A DNA stretch of 64,000 bases from Enterobacter dykesii (GCF_008364625.2 NZ_CP126604.1:2604001-2668000), one strand, 5' to 3'. Numbered from the stretch's first letter, positions 7,924 to 16,284 are shown. A program made the numbers and translations. The notes: generated by a model not told the origin, from the sequence alone.

Positions 7924-8997
7924 TTATAAAAAATTGTCCTCAGGTGCTCTATCGAATAACTCACCTGCCATTGTGGCGATACGTTCGTGTTGCACGAGTT
8001 TATTTTTCCACTCTTGGGGAATACCGGAATAACCATATAATGCTCCAGCTATTTGCCCCGCCGCCGCCGCAACGCTGTCAGCGTCATCGGCAAGATTGGC
8101 GGCCAGCAGAATTGCATCGCGGAAATTATCCGTATTCCATACCGACCACATCGCGGCCTCAAGCGTATCGATAACATAACCACTTGAACGAATCTCATCG
8201 CGAGTTTTTTGCTTATACTCACCCGCGTTAATGATCATTACACGCGCGCATAATGGGAAAACATGAGGCGAAAAAGCTTGTTCTTTTTGATAACCATTAA
8301 TTAAATAGTGCAATACTAATCCGAGAAATTGACATGCATTAATTGACTCTACTGCACCATGAGTTGCTCGACTCTGAGCCTGGGATTCGAAGTAAATCGC
8401 ACGCAACGATTTTCGACGAAAGATAGATACCGGGGCTTGACGAATAACACCAGCATTACCAGTCGTGTGCTTTTCTGTATTACCATACCAGGAAGGCCCA
8501 ACGCGCATATACTCTCCAAGCGCAAATCGTGTCGTGTTCCCTATGTCAAAACAACGACCATTACTGCTATTATCCCCATTTAGGTACCATTTCAGGAGAT
8601 ATTGTCTAAGTACATCGGTATGCATTCTGTTTTCTGAAAGATAAGTTTCCGCCAGACATAATGCCATGGACGTATCATCTGTCCATTCCCCAGGTTTTAA
8701 TTGAAAAGGCCCACCGCCAATCATATCCACTACATGTTCACTGTCTCTTTTCTTAAACTCAAGAGTAGTGCCGACTGCATCCCCAACAGCCAAACCCACC
8801 AGCGCCCCAAGCGCTTTATCACGTGAAACATCTTCAGTTGTGACTAAAGGCAATGTTACATCCCATGGGAGAGATGAATTCGACGTATCTATACTATTGC
8901 TTCTTATTCCCCTACGGAAATTAATTGGCATGTAGATATGATAACGATCGGCGTAATGATTGATTACTGAGTCTTTGCTGTGAAGATCTTCCATCAT
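7924..8997 (-). CDS. Tri1-like ADP-ribosylglycohydrolase, probable T6SS immunity enzyme (357 aa)
   Basis: ADP-ribosylglycohydrolase (DraG/ARH) fold: GALVGLAVGDAVG at about 63-75, GEWTDDTSMAL at about 103-113 with the metal-binding TDDT, and ADDADSVAAAAGQIAGALYG near 300-320 with the second metal-binding Asp pair. Ahead of the enzyme lies an extra segment of about 58 residues. This matches the layout of Tri1 of Serratia, whose N-terminal extension blocks its cognate FtsZ-modifying toxin Tre1 while the enzyme strips ADP-ribose from the target and so protects more broadly. No ADP-ribosyltransferase gene is visible beside it, so it looks like an orphan immunity gene. A housekeeping ARH is possible but the extension and the neighbours argue against it. 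Two adjacent Met codons at 8997 and 8994 could each serve as start. Confidence 0.8.
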   Translation of the reverse strand: MMEDLHSKDSVINHYADRYHIYMPINFRRGIRSNSIDTSNSSLPWDVTLPLVTTEDVSRDKALGALVGLAVGDAVGTTLEFKKRDSEHVVDMIGGGPFQLKPGEWTDDTSMALCLAETYLSENRMHTDVLRQYLLKWYLNGDNSSNGRCFDIGNTTRFALGEYMRVGPSWYGNTEKHTTGNAGVIRQAPVSIFRRKSLRAIYFESQAQSRATHGAVESINACQFLGLVLHYLINGYQKEQAFSPHVFPLCARVMIINAGEYKQKTRDEIRSSGYVIDTLEAAMWSVWNTDNFRDAILLAANLADDADSVAAAAGQIAGALYGYSGIPQEWKNKLVQHERIATMAGELFDRAPEDNFL

Positions 8998-9198
8998 GCA
9001 TTCTTTAAAAACGGATTAATCCAGAGAAACTTAACATGGATGTTATAAAGCATCACTTCCTCTTATTTCCCCGAGAAATCAAACTGCTTAATTACTTTGC
9101 ATATGGAGATTGATAGCAAGTATTTATTATAGTCAGAGTAAAAAAAATCTTTAGACATCAGCATAATCACATTTAAACCTTTCATCAAAAATTACTTA

Positions 9199-9546
9199 TC
9201 ACTTGCGATATCTTTTTTGCCTTTTCAGGTACTCTACGTCTTGCTCATGCGGAAGAATGATCTTTAATCCTTGCCCCATCTGCGAAGCAATATAATTAGC
9301 ATTAGACAAATGCTGAGCAAGTTCTGCATCGGTGGTATCAAACTCTTTGGATGCAAGCACTCCAAGATTCAATGTGTGCAATTTACTTTTATCTTTTTCA
9401 GCACCAGTTAGAATAGATTTAATATAATCCAACTGATTCTTCGCCATAACATATAAAGAAAATGTAGGATTTTTTTCTAATCGATGATTTATTGCATCAA
9501 TAGCATCATCGATATAATCCAGCGCGGTGTAATTTTCTTTACTCAT
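9199..9546 (-). CDS. Tsi6-like immunity protein (115 aa), cognate to the Tse6-like effector
   Basis: Small soluble protein with no signal or membrane segment. Its start codon overlaps the effector stop in ATGAGTAA (9539-9546), the usual tight toxin-immunity coupling. Features ALDYIDDAI, QLDYIKSIL, KSKLHTLNLG, SKEFDTTDAEL and GLKIILP resemble what I recall of Pseudomonas Tsi6, which binds the Tse6 NADase domain in the cytoplasm and prevents NAD(P)+ loss. A paralogue lies at 7351-7731. About 200 bases of AT-rich DNA with no gene follow, before the Tri1-like gene. Family assignment is from memory of the Tsi6 sequence and not from a search. Confidence 0.8.
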   Translation of the reverse strand: MSKENYTALDYIDDAIDAINHRLEKNPTFSLYVMAKNQLDYIKSILTGAEKDKSKLHTLNLGVLASKEFDTTDAELAQHLSNANYIASQMGQGLKIILPHEQDVEYLKRQKRYRK

Positions 9547-10801
9547 GAGTCACCTTAAATATATCCTTTTCGCTTGAAAGCATTTGTATTGCCCCACCTT
9601 TTGTCTGATAGGGTACATCTTTCACTGACCAAGTATCAAGCGCGGGCAAAGAAGTACTACGTAACATCTCGACTTTTTGCTGTGAAACATAAGGTTTTGC
9701 TACTTTATCAACAACTTGATCAGTGCCATAAATGGTACCTTTTGGATTGATGCCCAACTCTGTTGGTTTAACATCTTCTCGAAGAGCATACCAGTTTCCC
9801 TGTCGACCACCTGGCACCTGGTTTTGATAGAGTGTTTTATTTCTATTTATCGTTTCAACACTCACTCTGTTTGTATAATCAATACCATTATCAAAGTCAC
9901 GAATCTGTTGTGGTGTGAACCCCTTAGATTCGAGCCAGTTTCTTGCCAGTTCTTTATTTCCTCTTGCTGTAATATCCCTATTGAGATCACCCGTGCGTCC
10001 AAATTTTTCATTAAGTTCAGCTCTTCGGGCCGAGATATTTGGCTTAACCGGTTCGAGAACAGGCTTACCAGCCCGCCACGCATCAAACCTTGCCCCGCCC
10101 TTCATGCCAGCCCCGCCGCCGATAACCGAGCCGATCAGCATCCCCCATTTCTGACCGTCGCTACCTTCGCCAAACAGCATTCCCCCCGCAAAACTACCGA
10201 CTGTCCCACCGCCCATCGCACCGAGGGTGCTCAGAAGTGCGATTGCCGGACTGGCCAGCACCGCCATCGCTCCTGCACCAACGGCGAGCATCGTCCAGTT
10301 CACCCATTCCGGGATTTCAGGACTTATTTCATCGGTCTGGACCTTGCTTCCGCCGATGATAACATTACGCGATCCCTGGCTAATTTCAGCGCTGCATGTC
10401 AACTTATCGCCCGTGCGAGAGGCGGGAAAGTTGTTGATGTAAACTTTTATCGAACCTTCCGCAACCCGTTGCAGGCTACCGCTGTGCTCATCACAGTCTC
10501 CGGCTGACAGATGAGCGCGGATAGCCTTTCGGCTGTTGATAAAGACATTGGGTGAACCTACTTTTAGCGTACCGGTAGTCTGGCGTGGAGCCCATGACAT
10601 ACTGCCGAGGAGCTCCCCCAAGCCACCCGCAGCACACGCCCCAGCCGCAACGGCGGAAACAGCAACCAGCGCGGTCCCTCCGGTGACGACTACGGCAGCT
10701 GCACCCAGAATTGCCCCACCAACCAATCCTGCGATCATCCAGCCTTTTGAGGCTGTATGAGCAATCTCATCATCTACGCGAGCGGCCAGACATTCGGACA
10801 T
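9539..10801 (-). CDS. Tse6-like PAAR effector with C-terminal NADase-type toxin domain (420 aa)
   Basis: Layout matches Pseudomonas Tse6 (about 430 aa). A prePAAR motif (AARVDDEIAH, residues 6-15) is followed by a transmembrane region (about 20-65), a PAAR domain (about 80-160, with VGSPNVFINSRKAIR and NVIIGGSKV), a second Gly/Ala-rich transmembrane region (about 165-240) and a toxin domain (about 260-420). The toxin starts with a FGRTGDLNRDITARGNKEL segment typical of polymorphic toxin type 46/Tse6-like domains and has a NQVPGGRQGNWYA stretch that could line the nucleotide site. Known family: after EF-Tu-assisted entry Tse6 hydrolyses NAD(P)+. Neighbours fit: VgrG1 and an EagT6-like chaperone upstream, a Tsi6-like immunity protein overlapping downstream. 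NADase activity itself is inferred. Confidence 0.85.
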   Translation of the reverse strand: MSECLAARVDDEIAHTASKGWMIAGLVGGAILGAAAVVVTGGTALVAVSAVAAGACAAGGLGELLGSMSWAPRQTTGTLKVGSPNVFINSRKAIRAHLSAGDCDEHSGSLQRVAEGSIKVYINNFPASRTGDKLTCSAEISQGSRNVIIGGSKVQTDEISPEIPEWVNWTMLAVGAGAMAVLASPAIALLSTLGAMGGGTVGSFAGGMLFGEGSDGQKWGMLIGSVIGGGAGMKGGARFDAWRAGKPVLEPVKPNISARRAELNEKFGRTGDLNRDITARGNKELARNWLESKGFTPQQIRDFDNGIDYTNRVSVETINRNKTLYQNQVPGGRQGNWYALREDVKPTELGINPKGTIYGTDQVVDKVAKPYVSQQKVEMLRSTSLPALDTWSVKDVPYQTKGGAIQMLSSEKDIFKVTHE

Positions 10802-10803
10802 AA

Positions 10804-11598
10804 CTATTCGGCTCGCTGTGCCATCAGATACCCACGTATCCGATCGGGTGTATTAAGTTGGTCAGAACCAGAGACCTGGCGGCATACGGAAAGCTGTGAA
10901 AGCAAGTGATGTGATTTGTCTGAGGAAGCCGTCCAGAGCGCGTAACGAAGGGGTTGGCTGTCCGGAACGGGTGCAATACTGAGTGGTTTACCCTGCTTTT
11001 CAAAAAGCAAATATTGCCCCTCTTTCGCCCGCTGAAGCGAAAGGTGTCCATACAGTTCCTGAATGTTTTCAAAGACACTCAATACCTTACTCTCACTATC
11101 AAGCGCAAAAAATGGCCCCTGGCTGTCGGCAGCAAGCATTTCCCGGGTTTCAGTCTGAGCCGGTTTGTGGAACTTAATACTGCGGATAATTTCCTGATAT
11201 TGATTATGATAATAATCGCTAAACTCGCCCGGGCAAGTACCGATATAACACACCATCTTTTGGCCGCCAGGATGGTCACCGAGCAAAATAACGGTCTGCC
11301 TCTGGAAAATGATCGCATTATCATTTTTGAACTGATAAAAAAGCTCAACCGCCGGGAGACCATCAACAGAGGTCATCTGAGAGGATTCGAGACGAAAGTC
11401 GGGCACCGTAATTTCCAGTTCACGTACCAGACGAGTTGCCGCATCATGGACTTTGTCTTCGTTTTTAGCACTTGCACGAGAAACAACAAAAGTAAACTCG
11501 CTGGCTCCGTTATCACTCAGGGTAAATAAATTCATGGTTCTGTCTTTAAATACATCGGGTAAAGCAAGGGATGCTTCCTGAAGAATATATTCAGCCAT
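10804..11598 (-). CDS. EagT6-like effector chaperone with C-terminal extension (264 aa)
   Basis: The first 145 or so residues form a DcrB/DUF1795 domain like EagT6, which shields the transmembrane helices of Tse6 before secretion. It lies between vgrG1 (11 bp away) and the Tse6-like gene (2 bp away), the expected order. Unlike the usual chaperone of about 145 residues, and unlike the second one in this window (146 aa), it carries an additional region of about 115 residues (about 150-264: SVFENIQELYGHLSLQRAKEG, RYALWTASSDKSHHLL, LNTPDRIRGYL). I do not recognise that region. It might contact VgrG1, the toxin domain or another partner. Confidence 0.78.
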   Translation of the reverse strand: MAEYILQEASLALPDVFKDRTMNLFTLSDNGASEFTFVVSRASAKNEDKVHDAATRLVRELEITVPDFRLESSQMTSVDGLPAVELFYQFKNDNAIIFQRQTVILLGDHPGGQKMVCYIGTCPGEFSDYYHNQYQEIIRSIKFHKPAQTETREMLAADSQGPFFALDSESKVLSVFENIQELYGHLSLQRAKEGQYLLFEKQGKPLSIAPVPDSQPLRYALWTASSDKSHHLLSQLSVCRQVSGSDQLNTPDRIRGYLMAQRAE

Positions 11599-11609
11599 TC
11601 GGGTTACTC

Positions 11610-13538
11610 TTACTTATTGCCATTAATAACAAAAAAACTATCCACTTCCTGCTGGATTTCACCCTGAAGGGATGCGCCAGGCGGATCGATGACATTTTGT
11701 CCATCATCAGGGTTCAAGTGTAATTCGCCGGAAAGCGTATTAATTTGCGCATTCTGTTTCGCAGTAAAGTTAAAGTTATTACCAATGATATGGACGCTGC
11801 CGTCTTTTGATAGCTCGATGGCGCTTTCACCACATTCCAGTCTCAGCGTATTTCCTGCGGAAAGTATAAAATTATTAACGACTTTATCGTTTCGACTGTT
11901 CCCCGTCAGGCATACCACATCACCTTTAATCCCTGATTTCTGATTTTTCGCTACCCGTAAGGTTTCATCTTCGCCAACAAACTGGGTTCGATTTTTTTCA
12001 GTAGAATGTGTTTCGTCGTTTTTGACGTTAATATCAAGATTGCGCTCGGCCTGGATCCACACCTGCTCTGCACCCGCTTTATCCTCAAACCGCAGGGCGT
12101 TGGCGTTGTCCACGGAACCGTCTTTTGTGCGGCTCATAAAACCCATCTGCGTCGCCGCAGCCGGCAGCGCCCACGGCGGCATGCTCGCGTCGTTGTACAC
12201 GCGACCGGTGATAATCGGACGGTCCGGGTCGCCGTTGATAAAGTCCACCACCACCTCATCACCCACGCGCGGGATCTGCACCCCGCCGTAGCCCTGGCCC
12301 GCCCACGCGCTCGACACGCGCACCCAGCAGGAGCTGGTGTCATCGCCCTTCGCCAGACGGTCCCAGTGGAACTTCACCTTCACGCGACCGTATTTGTCCG
12401 TCCAGATACTCTCGCCGTTCGGGCCCACAACCTTCGCGGTCTGCGGGCCGTAGGTGCGCGGCCACGCCGTGGACTGCGCCGGGCGGTAGACCACCGCCGA
12501 CGGGATGACCGTAAAATCGGTGCGGTGAAGGGTTTCCCCCTCGCCGCTGGCGTAGCGGTTCTCTTCGAAGTGGTAACCCGCCGCCGTCACCAGATACTCC
12601 CCGTTGTCGCTGAAGAACGGCGCGTTGGTTAACGTGAAGGTGTGCCCGGGCGCAATCCCTGCCGCCGTCGCGGTGGCCTGAATCTGCTGATGCTCCACCT
12701 GCCAGCGCTCCTGACGGATGCGGGCATAGAACTCCCCGTGCCCTTTGTCCACAAAGCGACCCGGCCAGTCGTACACGTCAATGCTGCCCGGCTTCGGCGA
12801 CGCCGGGTTCTGCTGGGCCTGGAACAGCCACGCGTTCGGCTTGCGGAAGTCATAGTCGTCGAGGCTGTAAATCCCCGGCGTCACGCTGTCCTCCAGCGCC
12901 CACTGGCTGATGCCCTCCTCATCCGTACTGCCGCCTGACGGCGTCTGGTGGTAAGGAATGACCTCATAGCCGCTGAACGGCTGATGCTGCGTCGCGGCGT
13001 CGGTCAGCACCAGGGTGTGCTTGTCCGCCTCGTGGCGGAAGTGATACGCAATCCCCTCCAGCTCCATCAGGCGGCTGATGAAGTCCAGGCTCGACTCCTG
13101 ATACTGCACGCAGTAGTCCCACACCCGGTAGCTGCCGGTGAGTTTATCCTCAACGTTGACCTGATGCTCAGCCAGCAGGGTTTTGACAATCTGCGGCACC
13201 GTCTGCCCCTGGAAGATACGCAGGTTGCGGTCGCGCTTCATCGGCCACAGGTCCGGCTCCACCGTCAGCTGGTACACCGCATAGCGGGTGCCCGTCAGTT
13301 CGACGGCGCTGACCGCCACGCGGGTAATCTTGCCGTTAACATAGCGGGACGTCAGCAGGTTCTGCGTCGGGATGGTCACCGTGACCGGCTGGCCCAGCAG
13401 CTTGCTGCGGTCAATGCGCGCGTCCGTGCCGAGCACGGTCAGCGTCAGCGCGAACGACTCGGACATCGCCTCGCGGCCCGTCAGTTTCCAGAACAAAAGC
13501 CCCTCCACCGGGAGCTGAACGGTAATTCGGTTGAGCAT
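11610..13538 (-). CDS. vgrG: VgrG1 (TssI) spike protein, 642 aa
   Basis: Same gp27/gp5-like VgrG architecture as the copy at 4586-6508 and nearly identical to it up to about residue 500; the last 140 residues are different and end in a short tail (EVDSFFVINGNK). No enzymatic extension. It heads the chaperone-effector-immunity set for the Tse6-like protein, which should sit on the tip through its PAAR domain. I chose the internal start MLNRITVQLPVEG at 13538, which matches the second copy and where sequence identity begins; a longer frame to 13586 adds 16 unrelated residues. The gene probably belongs to the main T6SS transcript from the right, though an 88-bp gap separates it from the preceding membrane-protein gene. 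Confidence 0.95.
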   Translation of the reverse strand: MLNRITVQLPVEGLLFWKLTGREAMSESFALTLTVLGTDARIDRSKLLGQPVTVTIPTQNLLTSRYVNGKITRVAVSAVELTGTRYAVYQLTVEPDLWPMKRDRNLRIFQGQTVPQIVKTLLAEHQVNVEDKLTGSYRVWDYCVQYQESSLDFISRLMELEGIAYHFRHEADKHTLVLTDAATQHQPFSGYEVIPYHQTPSGGSTDEEGISQWALEDSVTPGIYSLDDYDFRKPNAWLFQAQQNPASPKPGSIDVYDWPGRFVDKGHGEFYARIRQERWQVEHQQIQATATAAGIAPGHTFTLTNAPFFSDNGEYLVTAAGYHFEENRYASGEGETLHRTDFTVIPSAVVYRPAQSTAWPRTYGPQTAKVVGPNGESIWTDKYGRVKVKFHWDRLAKGDDTSSCWVRVSSAWAGQGYGGVQIPRVGDEVVVDFINGDPDRPIITGRVYNDASMPPWALPAAATQMGFMSRTKDGSVDNANALRFEDKAGAEQVWIQAERNLDINVKNDETHSTEKNRTQFVGEDETLRVAKNQKSGIKGDVVCLTGNSRNDKVVNNFILSAGNTLRLECGESAIELSKDGSVHIIGNNFNFTAKQNAQINTLSGELHLNPDDGQNVIDPPGASLQGEIQQEVDSFFVINGNK

Positions 13539-13543
13539 AATCG
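12005..13543. repeat. Long direct repeat, copy B (5' part of vgrG1)
   Basis: Partner of 4975-6513, same orientation, offset 7030 bases. See that entry for the limits. The flanking DNA on both sides is unrelated between the two loci, so this is a gene-sized conserved block and not a recent duplication of the entire module. Confidence 0.9.
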
Positions 13544-13626
13544 TTAATCCATATGGCTTATGCGATACAAAGGATTTCTGTAACAAACCTGCCGTGCTGA
13601 ATACTCTTCAAACCCAGGCATTTAAT

Positions 13627-14058
13627 TTATGCAGGCTGTTTTTTATTAAAATAAATCAGCGAATAGATCTTTAAAAATTCCGACAACACAAACAACCCCA
13701 AATTTAGCCAAACATTCGAAACACCAAACATGCTTACTAATACAGGGAATAGTGGCACTGAAAATCTGAACGAGATGAGGCGGAAAACTTCCTGAAACAG
13801 TGCAAATTTAATTGCGTAGGTCTTTCTTTTAAAGAAAAACCAGGCTGATGCAATAAGCGATAGTAAAAGAATCAGATCTAAAATGAAAAAGAGCGTTACC
13901 AGTCCGCCGCCCGAGACATCGTTCGTCAGGCTGTTAAAAGCCATAATATCTGAAATAAACGGAACTCTATCCTGCCGCAGTGCATTAATGCAGTAAAGTA
14001 AGACCGCCAGAACATCCATACATCCCCAGAAATACCATAACTTACTTTTTAAACTCAT
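13627..14058 (-). CDS. Small membrane protein (143 aa), possible immunity partner of the 267-aa protein
   Basis: Not recognised. At least three hydrophobic helices: about residues 8-26 (WYFWGCMDVLAVLLYCINAL), 53-76 (LVTLFFILDLILLLSLIASAWFFF) and 100-138 (possibly two helices). Its start overlaps the 3' end of the upstream 267-aa gene by 17 bp, so the two are made together. An overlapping soluble/polytopic pair inside a T6SS locus, directly before vgrG1, resembles an effector with a membrane immunity protein. The gene is AT-rich relative to its neighbours. Other roles, such as a T6SS membrane accessory, remain open. Confidence 0.6.
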   Translation of the reverse strand: MSLKSKLWYFWGCMDVLAVLLYCINALRQDRVPFISDIMAFNSLTNDVSGGGLVTLFFILDLILLLSLIASAWFFFKRKTYAIKFALFQEVFRLISFRFSVPLFPVLVSMFGVSNVWLNLGLFVLSEFLKIYSLIYFNKKQPA

Positions 14059-14845
14059 AATCTTCTTCTCTTACTCCTGGGATCCAATGCCATGATTTAC
14101 CGCCAATAGCCCAGGCATCATCCCCTTCCTGATACTTTTGGTAAATAGAACGCTTTTCTCCATAACGTCTGATGACAGACTGTTCAGAGAGTAATGCCCG
14201 CGAAGTGCTATCCAACTCTGCGGGTAAAGGGGTCCATTGTTGAATTTTGTCACGTGAGGTATTCATATAATCTTTACCGTCCGATCCAAAAACTCGCCCC
14301 TCATCCCCCATGCTTGTTAAACGGTTTATCACCATTACCAGAACATTTTTCGTGCCATGATAATCATTGTCTACCGTTTTCCAGTATCCCGGACCATAGT
14401 GAGCCGTTAGAGGAACAAATGTATCTCTCGTTGGCGCGGGTTTGCCGAACAGAGCAACATTATTACGATAACGCTCAAGGACATAATTTATATAAGCAGA
14501 GTTATAACGCGTTTCATCAACACAAAATAACTCTCCTGATTCTGATATGAAAAAAGGATAAGTCGCCTTTGTCCGTTGCCGCCGGTCAATTAACACTACT
14601 GCACCCGTGTCAATTAAGCGCTCGATCTTATTAAGATTTTGTGCATACAGCGGATCAAAAACCGCGTTAGGATTAAATTCGTAGCGATGTCGTAACGTCA
14701 AACCCTCTATGCTGTGGAAAGGATTTGACACCCCGCGCACCACAACAAACTCGCGTCCTACATCGCTCCGGGCATAAACAGGAGAGACAATCTTTTCAAA
14801 TTCCTTTGGATGAAGCCTTTGGTTTCGAAGATCGTACACTTCCAT
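14042..14845 (-). CDS. Unknown soluble protein (267 aa), possible effector
   Basis: Not recognised. No signal peptide, transmembrane segment or obvious PAAR, MIX or Rhs marker. Sequence is rich in Tyr, Arg and Asp, with two His-containing stretches (LTAHYGPGYWK and NDYHGTKN) in the middle and ending WHWIPGVREEDYEF. A good ribosome site (AGGAGATTTT before the ATG) lies upstream, and the gene starts 20 bp after the kinase gene. It overlaps the membrane protein gene downstream. Position between ppkA and vgrG1 suggests a cargo effector or a system-specific regulator linked to the kinase. Both are inferences from location. Confidence 0.6.
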   Translation of the reverse strand: MEVYDLRNQRLHPKEFEKIVSPVYARSDVGREFVVVRGVSNPFHSIEGLTLRHRYEFNPNAVFDPLYAQNLNKIERLIDTGAVVLIDRRQRTKATYPFFISESGELFCVDETRYNSAYINYVLERYRNNVALFGKPAPTRDTFVPLTAHYGPGYWKTVDNDYHGTKNVLVMVINRLTSMGDEGRVFGSDGKDYMNTSRDKIQQWTPLPAELDSTSRALLSEQSVIRRYGEKRSIYQKYQEGDDAWAIGGKSWHWIPGVREEDYEFKK

Positions 14846-14865
14846 AAAATCTCCTGTTTATCTAT

Positions 14866-16284
14866 TTACGGATTCACCAGCCAGGTGCCCGGCTTGGTAA
14901 TATCCAGCGTCTGGCCACGCGTTCTTCCGTTGCCCTGCAGTTCAATCTTCACCTCACCGGCCGGCAGCTTGAGTGATGCATAGCCGTTGGTCGCCGGACG
15001 CAGCGCTTTTGGCTCGCCGTTCACTTTCAGCGTTTCGCCGTCGAGGATGCGGATATAGACCAGCGCAACAGGGCTCTCGACAGGCTGCGGAGTCTGCTGG
15101 GCAGTCGCCTGCTCGTTAACCTTCGCCGTTTCCGGCTTCACGTCCGGCGCGTTTGCGGCGGTCTCAGTCGGACGCGTCTCTGCCGGCGCCTGTGCAGCCT
15201 GCTCGGGAGCATCGTTACCGCTGCTGAACAGCATCGCCCCGGCGACAATACCCACCAGCACGCCTGCGGCAACCATGCCCGGGATCTTGTAGCGGCGCCA
15301 GTCGAGCAGCGAAGCCGGTTTTTCGTCTTCGACCGGAACCAGCATCGTGCCGGGCTTTTTCGCCGTCAGCACGTCGTTAATCCCGGCGACCGGCATCTCA
15401 ATCAGCGCGGCGAACTCGTCGATTGACTGCGGACGGTCCTCCATGTGCAGCGCCAGCGCGCGGTCGATGGCCTGCAGCAGCGGAATGGAATAGCCCTGCG
15501 GCATAATTTCCACCAGCGGTTTGCAGGTATCCTGAATCGAGCGCACCACGCTGACCGGCGGCGGAGAACCCACAATCAGGGTACGCAGCACCGCGCCGAG
15601 GGCGTAAATATCCGTCCACGGGCCCTGCTCGCTTTCGTTGTCGTCGGTGTACTGCTCGATCGGCGCAAAGCCCGGGCGCAGCATGGTTTCCGTTTCGTCG
15701 GAGAGGTTACCGATGGTGCGGCGCGCGGAGCCGAAATCAAGCAGCACCGGCAGGCCGTTATCCTGGATCTGGATGTTATCCAGAGAGATGTCGCGGTGCA
15801 GGTAGCCTTCGTCGTGGATGGTCTTGATCGCACCGAACAGCATCGGCAGCGTGCGGCGGATCCAGGCCTCGTTAATCAGCTCCGGCTTTTCTTCGCGCAG
15901 GCGCGAAAGCGTGGTGCCGCTGTAAAACAGCGTCCCCATGTAGGCCGTGTCGTTTTGCACCCAGAAACGCAGAACGTGCAGCAGGTTCGGGTGGTTAAAG
16001 CGCGCCAGCAGACGCGCCTCCTGAATAAAGCTGTTCAGGCCCGCTGAAAACGCTTTGCCAAAACGCTCGCTTCGCAGCACCAGGGTCATGTCGTCGCCGC
16101 GCACGGCGAGCGAGGAAGGCATAAATTCTTTGATAGCGATAGTGCGTTCGAGCTGGTGATCCCACGCGCGATAGACGATGCCAAAACCGCCGCCGCCGAT
16201 CACCTCTTTGATTTCAAACTCGTTGAAGCGGTACCCGACCGGGAGCGCGTTTGGGACAGTCCGATTGTTATCATTATCCGTCAT
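14866..16284 (-). CDS. ppkA: PpkA-type T6SS serine/threonine protein kinase (472 aa)
   Basis: Hanks-type kinase that in the H1-T6SS phosphorylates the FHA protein to turn on assembly; PppA reverses this and TagF blocks the pathway independently. Visible motifs: Gly loop GGGGFGIVY (about 30-38), the Lys in IAIKEF (about 53), catalytic HRDISLDNI (about 163-171), DFGSAR (about 183-188) and the substrate segment APIEQY. A transmembrane helix lies near 333-352 (GMVAAGVLVGIVAGAMLF), then a Pro/Ala/Thr-rich linker and a small PEGA-like periplasmic domain (about 405-472). It is much shorter than Pseudomonas PpkA, with no von Willebrand domain. It follows clpV by 24 bp and is part of the main T6SS operon. 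Confidence 0.9.
   Translation of the reverse strand: MTDNDNNRTVPNALPVGYRFNEFEIKEVIGGGGFGIVYRAWDHQLERTIAIKEFMPSSLAVRGDDMTLVLRSERFGKAFSAGLNSFIQEARLLARFNHPNLLHVLRFWVQNDTAYMGTLFYSGTTLSRLREEKPELINEAWIRRTLPMLFGAIKTIHDEGYLHRDISLDNIQIQDNGLPVLLDFGSARRTIGNLSDETETMLRPGFAPIEQYTDDNESEQGPWTDIYALGAVLRTLIVGSPPPVSVVRSIQDTCKPLVEIMPQGYSIPLLQAIDRALALHMEDRPQSIDEFAALIEMPVAGINDVLTAKKPGTMLVPVEDEKPASLLDWRRYKIPGMVAAGVLVGIVAGAMLFSSGNDAPEQAAQAPAETRPTETAANAPDVKPETAKVNEQATAQQTPQPVESPVALVYIRILDGETLKVNGEPKALRPATNGYASLKLPAGEVKIELQGNGRTRGQTLDITKPGTWLVNP

Noticed and set aside
12005-13543. The vgrG repeat considered as part of an insertion sequence or transposon
   Set aside because: No transposase, terminal inverted repeats or target duplication; both copies are complete spike genes with their own tails.
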